Origin: Sipunculus nudus
Taxonomy: Eukaryota; Annelida; Sipuncula; Golfingiida; Sipunculidae
NCBI GenBank assembly: GCA_026874595.1
Contig: CM049314.1
Location: 23,761,729-23,825,728 of the forward strand
Direction: 5' to 3'
Length of the DNA: 64,000 bases
Made by a program: the position numbers and the translations under genes. How positions within the stretch are numbered: position 1 is the first letter of the stretch; each line of letters begins with the position of its first letter. Shown here one piece after another: positions 57,481 to 64,000 of this stretch. The notes below the pieces were generated by a model that ran no database searches, had not been told where the DNA came from, and was given only the letters and a program-made list of their open reading frames with translations.

Positions 57481-58912
57481 TACTGTATTTCCTTGATCAG
57501 AAACTGGGTTTTAATAGTCACCTGCCTTATTTAGTCAACGGGGCAAAACAATGTCTCAGGGTAATAAACGCCAGCTTTAAATAGACGCTGGTCTTGTTCA
57601 GAGGCCAGATGTCAGAGTAGTTTCAATGTTTGCTGCCTGATGTCTTTCCAATCATTATAGTTGGTGCATTTACATGTCACATTGACAGGAGATTATTGTA
57701 TGAATGTCAGTTGGTGCGTGTGTTGATATTATGTTTAATCTCTCAAAAAATCATTCTATTTTCTTACATGCATGCCTGTTTCCATAAGGGACACTAAATA
57801 TTCCCAATTCATACATTATGATTAAAGCAGATCACCATTCCATGTAAATCACAGCTGTCAAACTAGGTAAAAATAGTACCGGTCGACATAAGCGGTACCA
57901 TATGGTACGGTGAGAATCTATCTAAACACAGCTAGTCTTGTTTAAAAGGTGTCAACCATTTACATTACTTTTTGTAAATAGACAAAAAGACTAGCACGGC
58001 ATTTCAAAACTTTATCTCACAGATGGTCCAACAGAATTGTTCAAATACGTTTGGGCACATATTTCTTGTGTAGCATGAAGACACCAAATGATGGTGTAAA
58101 GCGGTTCAATTAGTAGCTCCTATCAAGCCAAATTACGCCCCTTGCTTTCATTGTTGAAGCACCTTCAAGTACGTCCTCAGTGTTACCAAAACGACGCTTC
58201 TGAGATAATCTTTAAAGCTATAAATAGTATTTACTCTTGTCAACAACTATACAACCAGTGGAATGTTCCAGGCAGTTATGTCCTATACAAATTATACCAG
58301 GTCTAAACCACTTGAATACTCTTTGTCAAGCTGATTGAATCAGCTGAAAGTTAGAAGGAAAGTGTCATGAAAAAGAATTGTGTAGTGCCATTATACATAC
58401 CAACCCCCCATATTTTGCTGTAACCAATATTACCAGTTCAACATGGTGCACAGTTAAAGGAAGAGCCACCACATGTTCAGAGGGAAACAATGTTATTTAC
58501 TGCACGCAGTGTAAATTAAATGCAACAGCCACATGAAACAATGGTAAACCTGGTTTCCAAAGGCCCACTAAAACAGAATCTTTTGGACAGCTGAAAAATC
58601 TCCCTCTGTGATTCCCTGTAAATTCTTATTATGGTGCGTGATTGAGGAGAATTTGCGTGTTCCTATCCCTATGGCATCAAAGGATATTTCGTAAACACAA
58701 TCCAGGTACCAGTGATGTTTTCAATTGTGTCCATAAGTAATGACCAGCAGGTTTATTTTTTCGACATGTTCTTTTTTCATTTTGTCTGACAAACCTGACC
58801 ATGTATTTAATAAATGCCTGCCTTAAAAAGAAGATGGCCTTGTTTAGACGCTGGGTCAAAGCAAGGTCTGAAAAAATAAACGCCTGGGTGTCTGATCAAG
58901 GAAATACTGTAA
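57481..58912. mobile_element. 1.43-kb TIR element with TA target site
   Basis: Left end TACTGTATTTCCTTGATCAG and right end, reverse-complemented, TACAGTATTTCCTTGATCAG: 19 of 20 match. Pairing continues weakly inward (ACC/GG, CAGCG.CTA). Both ends begin with TA, as expected for a TA duplication. The ends resemble pogo/Tigger or Tc1-mariner-type elements, but no transposase frame is visible. It sits between PCID2 exons, in a stretch rich in TAATTG repeats. Confidence 0.6.
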
Positions 58913-59405
58913 TTGAAATTAATTAGGAAATATGGTAATTGAAGTTTATTAGTAATTTAACAAATTTTTAATTATAAGTAATAGTAATTGTAATTAATTA
59001 CTTTGAAAGATACAATGTAATTTGAATTACTTGTCAATTACTCTCTAATCACACTAAAATCAAATGTTCTGCCTCATGTAAGACAAAAAAACTTGAATAC
59101 TGCGACACAACAGTCATCACTGGTGATTCCTCTGTGCCCAAGTTTCACCTGAGCTGTTTCTTTCCAGCTAATCCCTAACAAGATTTCTGGGGAGGGTTTC
59201 TGACTAAATAAAGCTCACTTTTGTAAATGTTGTGGTCAGCTGGCTTCTGTATTCTAAGTGTCAAAATATTTTAAATGACAACAAAGTAACTGAAAGTAAT
59301 TGATGTAATTAAATTACTTTTTACTGTAATTGTAATTAATTACATGGCAAATCTAAAGTGAAAGAAAGTGACAAGACCTCTCCTTTGACTGAGCTAATGA
59401 CTCAC

Positions 59406-59479
59406 CTGACAGCTTTAGAGACACCTTCAAACTGTAGTAGATCATATTTTTCAAGAAGTTCTCTCTTGGGTAGCTGACC
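59406..59479 (-). CDS. PCID2: PCID2 exon, PCI region
   Basis: 74-nt exon between TATATTTCAG| and GCTGTCAG|GTGAGT. It encodes GQLPKRELLEKYDLLQFEGV, then SKAV plus two bases that complete Arg in the next exon. It matches the vertebrate run G..P..ELL.KY.L.QF..V..AV. Confidence 0.95.
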
Positions 59480-61723
59480 CTGAAATATAAGACCTAAAGA
59501 TGTCACATGTAATTATACAGGAAGCACTTTCTTTTGGTGTAAAACATTCACTTTTAAAGGAATCATCATTTAAATAAAAGATAAATTTTGTTGAATATTT
59601 TTTTTTATAAAGGAAGCTGCATAAATACTTAATTGCCAGTACTTATACTATCTTAATCTGTTCGTTCTAATGAATTACCTAAACACCTAAATTATCTCCT
59701 TGTTGTGCCATATGTTATGCTAGGTCAGAAAAAATTGGATTGAATCAACTATTTTATCCCTCCTGTGATTTCATTACGCAATTAGCATTTATCAGGCCTA
59801 TCCGAGCCAAAAAAACTTTCCCAAGGCAGTACTATTTTTAGGTGATAGGACAAACCTGCCACTTATTCACTTGCTGGTTTATTAGCGCCATTCTAGCCCT
59901 CTGAATATATGACAAGCTTACTGGGTGTTAGAGTGTCATTACATCCTTCAGCAAGGAACGCATTATGAGGCTCTATGAGGATGCAAATATTTTCATTATT
60001 TCTGATGCCTCATGGCCTACAGGTACACTGTCAATTAACATAAACTATAGTAATCGTTAGCATTTATAGTATTCTTTCTAACAAAAACAAACATGAGCCA
60101 GGAAAGTACCAATTTAACTCCGTATATTGGTAAATCCCCCCCCCCCCCCTGCATGTTTTTGAATACAGGCGTGACTCGCACGGTTTACCGGACACAGCCA
60201 ACTTGTACGTAATACAGGAAATGACTCCTCACCATAGAGATAGAGCGTCAGTTTTGGTTATGAGTTCACATGTACTCTTGTGTTAATTCATCATTCGTAG
60301 CCTAATGTTAAAATTATGGGCTGTTTACCACAATATGAATGTAATATGATGGAAGACCACTGCAAAGCATTCCTTGATATTACCTGTATCATGGTTCAGG
60401 TAGGCTTACTAGCCCTATTATCACTGCCTAATGAGTCTGGTTGTCACGGCTATGTTTTTATCATAAGTTGTGTCAATGTTCACAGTTAAGCCCAGCATGG
60501 TACCAAAAAGTTAGTGGTCCAATAATTTTGAATTATTGACTAAAACTGCTTTAAGGTTGTGTAACCTACTTTTGTCAGATAAACCCACATCCTTCAGTTT
60601 AATAACTGCTATGTGAAAGACAGAAACTGCAACCATTATGTCTAGTCAGCTTGAATGTTATTCATAACACAGGACAAGTATTTTGGTCACAAAATAATCA
60701 GATATGTCAAGATAGCCACAGGAAGAAGTTATCTGCATCCATCATGAATGTACATTTTAGTATACATGAAATTGTCCATATGAATACACAGTATAATACT
60801 GAATTTGCCATGGGATTCCTGCAAATAAAAAAGTCTGCCATGCTTTTAACATATCATTACAACAATAAACCAAGGTCTTTGATTACTCAGGGAATACAAG
60901 TAACAGATATAATAAAATAATTTTCAAGAGGCCCCCACAGAACTTCCCTTTATCACAATTTTGGGATTATGAACATTTTCGAGAGCAACCTGACAACTGC
61001 AACTGAAGCAAATCATGGTCTAGTTGAAACTGGTTACCTGAATAGAATTTGGTACATCTCGCCTTATCTAGTGAGACACTCAATATAAGGGTCAGATGTA
61101 TCTATGGCCATAGGATATGCCCACTGCAAAGTTATTTTCTGTGCCAGAAGTAAGGCAAACAAAGACCATGGTTTATAGCTAAATAATCCCCAATAAACTT
61201 CATCCCAAAGCACTGATTAATCAAGAGCAGTTGAACAATTACAAAAATGGTTAAAATACTTTTTATTAGCTTTATAAAAAGGTATTTCATCTTGCCGCAT
61301 GGTGTCTTCAGGTGTGTGATGGCAACAAAGCAAAGAATGAAACGGCATGAGAGTAATGTTCATGCCAGAAAGCGTACCAGCTGACATCAACTTTATCCTC
61401 ATGCAGCAAAACTAGGCAACACTACCGCAACGTAAAATATACATGAAGTACAAGATATCTATAAGTCTCTCGCCATATATTCCTTAAACATAATCGATAA
61501 CACCAATCGCATGCAGAGCCTGTCTCTTTAAATGTTGGTTTGTTTATAATCAACCCATGACGTGGCCTTGACCTTCTCTGCCAAACCAATTTCATGGGCA
61601 ATATGGCTGCACCCTTGATATATCCCAGGTCAGAATCCAAATTCGGCCGAGGAGTTCTGAATGCCTGAATAGTTTATTTATTAACCACAGTGAACTCTGG
61701 TGGGGACATTAGACATTACTCAC
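59480..61723. other. PCID2 intron, nothing recognised
   Basis: AT-rich intron with a C run at 60138-60149. No exon, repeat copy or RNA gene is supported. Confidence 0.5.
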
Positions 61724-61824
61724 CAGCAGCATCTTGACTGGCAGAAGGTAAATCAGTACAAGTCGTTTGTTCTTTGGACTCCCACGGTGACACCGAGTAA
61801 ATGCAAATGACAGGAATTCTTCAG
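61724..61824 (-). CDS. PCID2: PCID2 exon, most upstream in the window
   Basis: 101-nt exon between ATGTTTCAG| and CTGCTG|GTGAGT. With one base carried from the previous exon it reads (A)[20 protein letters not shown], then [17 protein letters not shown]2 (yeast Thp1 relative) is a PCI-domain subunit of TREX-2 that works with GANP and DSS1 in nuclear mRNA export. The five exons seen give about 171 C-terminal residues of a protein usually near 400. The exons for the N-terminal half must lie beyond 64000. Sequence identity to vertebrates is very high and there is no sign of decay, so this is the functional gene. Confidence 0.96.
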
Positions 61825-62018
61825 CTGAAACATATAAACACAAAATTGAAATTCACATCAGAAAGTATACATTTTTCAAATCTTTTACAAATAAAAATAT
61901 TTCTTTTCAATGGTTTCAATATAATTTTTCATCTGCACTCCATCCTAATTAGGCAGTCCACCTATAATTTAACACATCTAAAATTCTCTAGGTGCTGATT
62001 TATCATATTTTTGGCCAA

Positions 62019-62830
62019 TTGCTTGCAGAATATAGGTCACCATGACCTTGTTTCAGGTTACCAAGGAGATTTGACCAGAACCTTCTTGTTTGCTCAAATC
62101 ATGTTTTTACCTGAAGCTAGCAGAATATAGGTCACAGCAACCTTATTTTATGTTTCCAAGAACATTTGAAGATTCTAGGTAAAATAAATACAATATGTGC
62201 TCGGTCTAGGTTCTCAAAATCATGTTTTCAGCCAGTAGCTTGCAGAATATAGGTCACCATGACCCAATTTCACGTGTCTGAGGAGATTTGCCTATCACCT
62301 CCTTGGGTGTAGGCATACAGCTAGAAGGTTCTAGGTTTAGCTGACACAATTTGTGCCAGGTCTGACTCCCTGGGTGTACAAAATCATGTTTTCAGCCAGA
62401 AGCTTGCAGAATTAAGGTAATCATGTCCAAATTTCAGGTTTCCAAGAAAATTTGCCAAGAACCTCTCTGGATGTTGTGTATGAATATTTTACGCCTAACG
62501 ATTACAGTTTGAGCCCATTTGACTTTCAGGGTGCTCAAATCATGTTTTTTTCTCCTGTAGCTTGCAGAATATAGATCAGTATTACCTAATTTCAGGTTTC
62601 CGTGGATATTTGCCTATTACCTTCTTGGATGTACAGTTAGAAGATCAATATAATTTATGCCCCTTCTTTTGAAAGTTTCTTGGCCTAATGGATACAACCT
62701 GTGCCCTTTCAGACTGTCTTGGTGCTCAAAATCATGTTTTTGGCCAGTCATTCACAGAATATACGTTGCCCTGACCTAATTTCAGGTTACGGCGAGATTG
62801 CCTAGAATTTCCCTTGATGTACAGCAGGGT
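62019..62830 (+). repeat. Tandem array of ERE-type repeat
   Basis: Six units at about 62019, 62107, 62238, 62401, 62560 and 62751. Each begins GCTTGCAGAATATAGGTCAC or similar, followed by GACC.AATTTCAGGTTTCC, AAGGAGATTTG and CAAAATCATGTTTT. Two units keep the GGTCAnnnTGACC core (62034-62048 perfect; 62251-62265 one outer mismatch). Spacing is 90-190 bp. Confidence 0.8.
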
Positions 62831-63089
62831 TGTAGCCAGGATTGAGGGAGGGAGAGGCCTTGATCAGTGGCGGATCAAGTAATTAGAGAAGGGGGGAGGG
62901 GCTTTTATATTTATGGGTATTATGAAAACTACAGAAATGAGGGGGGGGGGTGCATTGTGCTGTAGCTGACTTTAACAGTGTTTTTTTACATTTAAACTGA
63001 ATGGTGTATAAAACCAAAGAATGTTCGACCTTTGACATTTTTGTTCTTTTGGTCTTTTGGTCTTTTGATGGTGGTGGTTGGTAGGACAT

Positions 63090-63199
63090 TTCCTGGGCCT
63101 GCTGACAATACCCGCATGATTCTAGTGCGTTGGTGTACACTTGTTTCCTGGGCCTGCTGACGATACCCGCATGATTCTAGTGCGTTGGTGTACACTTAT
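63090..63199 (+). repeat. 55-bp direct tandem duplication
   Basis: TTCCTGGGCCTGCTGACAAT, then ACCCGCATGATTCTAGTGCG and TTGGTGTACACTT occurs twice with one or two differences. Confidence 0.9.
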
Positions 63200-63577
63200 C
63201 ATGACTATGGCCAGCATGCAAAATATAACCAAGAAACACAACAAACAACTACTGAGTGACAACAACACAACCAAAAGATGCAACTGCCAGAACAAATCAG
63301 AATGCCCCCTTAAAGGAGCATGCCTTCAAGCCGGCATTGTCTATGCCACCACGGTCACAACGCCAACCACCAAGAAGACATATATAGGACTTGCCGGTAC
63401 TGATTTCAAATCACAGTACAGAAACCACAAAAATCATTTAATCACCAAGAATATGAAAAAGATTTGGCTACAGAAGGATCAAAACACCCTGTATTCAATC
63501 AGCTGGGGGTCCTTAAAAGGGCATCCCTGAGAAAGCTCCACAATGGCACGTGTAATCTCTGCCTCGAAGAAAAGGTA
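63198..63577 (+). pseudogene. Penelope-like element fragment with GIY-YIG domain
   Basis: Encodes NITKKHNKQLLSDNN, then the Cys motif CNCQNKSECPLKGAC and the endonuclease start IVYATTVTTPTTKKTYIG, with NHKNHL and ISWG. A frameshift near 63510 moves the end (LKRASLRKLHNGTCNLCLEEK) to another frame. It stops at the start of the GGTGGCGCCACC-family repeat at 63588. The reverse transcriptase part is missing. Confidence 0.75.
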
Positions 63578-63587
63578 CAAATAACTA

Positions 63588-64000
63588 GAATACGGGTAGT
63601 CGACAAGCGACTACGTGTATCCGCCAAAATCAGAGAAGGATGGGTGAAGTAAGGCATGGATTGAGTGCCAAGGGGATATAGAGTTACATGTGTTAAATAA
63701 TAGAATGGATCTCTGCCACATAAACATGATTGTAGGTGGCGCCACCTGTTATTTGAATGAGAAACTATCCAAGATATATACACAAGCAAAATTTCATGTG
63801 GAAAAGTCAAACCACTGCAGAGATATGAGTGATTTTATCCCACAGCAGACAAACAGATGGACGCTGTGCAAAAATGGCTGCAGGTGGTGCCACCATTTTT
63901 GTGTATGTTATAAAGCTATCCAAGGGCTACATTTGTGTAAATTATTTTTCCTGATTAGTCAAACGGTTCCCGAGATATGAGCTTGGATGTCTGCAGCGTT
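63588..64000 (+). repeat. GGTGGCGCCACC-family repeat, copy 4 (cut by window end)
   Basis: Terminal part with ATACGGGTAGTCGACAAGCG, then a unit with perfect GGTGGCGCCACC (63735-63746), TTTGAATGAGAAACTATCC, and a second unit with GGTGGTGCCACC. Inverted relative of 45416-46044. Confidence 0.75.

Overview
This window looks like nuclear genomic DNA from a marine invertebrate, most likely a mollusc and perhaps a bivalve. It is AT-rich and intron-rich, with long introns and many (TA)n microsatellites and homopolymer G/C tracts. It is crowded with short non-autonomous transposons that carry ACGG-type microsatellites and hairpin ends, as in the 'Pearl'/Helitron-like elements described from bivalves. 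The taxon is an inference; the eukaryotic gene structure is read directly from splice sites.

Three protein genes can be supported, all on the minus strand. (1) At the left edge is the 5' part of a gene resembling TRAPPC14/MAP11 (first coding exon 9071-9247, an internal exon 160-345, and a doubtful exon near 8338-8481); it runs off the window. (2) The centre holds a complete five-exon coding region (38060 down to 19760) for an 887-residue CARD-NACHT-LRR receptor of the NLR class. The five exons join in phase at good AG/GT sites. The CARD is split over exons 1-2, a linker and pre-NACHT region lie in exons 3-4, and NACHT plus LRRs lie in one large last exon. (3) The right part holds the last five coding exons of PCID2, a TREX-2 mRNA-export subunit (61824 down to 54638); its upstream exons lie beyond 64000.

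Most of the rest is repeats. At least six Pearl/Helitron-like elements share a 5' end with the palindrome GACCCATGGGTC and a 3' end with (ACGG)n followed by an AGCTCAG...CTGAGCT hairpin. Several are nested: 25453-27326 inside 24168-28260, and 34522-37143 inside 33386-37372. Two copies of one element (12488-16319 and 34522-37143) lie in opposite orientation and bracket most of the NLR gene. The first copy holds a 1,252-bp insertion with a perfect 8-bp target duplication, and the second copy shows the empty site. Other repeats are a family carrying the palindrome GGTGGCGCCACC, two decayed Penelope-like element fragments with GIY-YIG domains, a pair of short TIR elements, a 1.43-kb TIR element with TA target sites, and a TAA-rich minisatellite.

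The most unusual observation is that the internal tandem repeats of these elements carry arrangements matching nuclear-receptor response elements: DR1 clusters (TGACCTTTGACCT), IR3 palindromes identical to the estrogen-response-element consensus (AGGTCAnnnTGACCT), and a DR3. No tRNA, rRNA or CRISPR features were seen.
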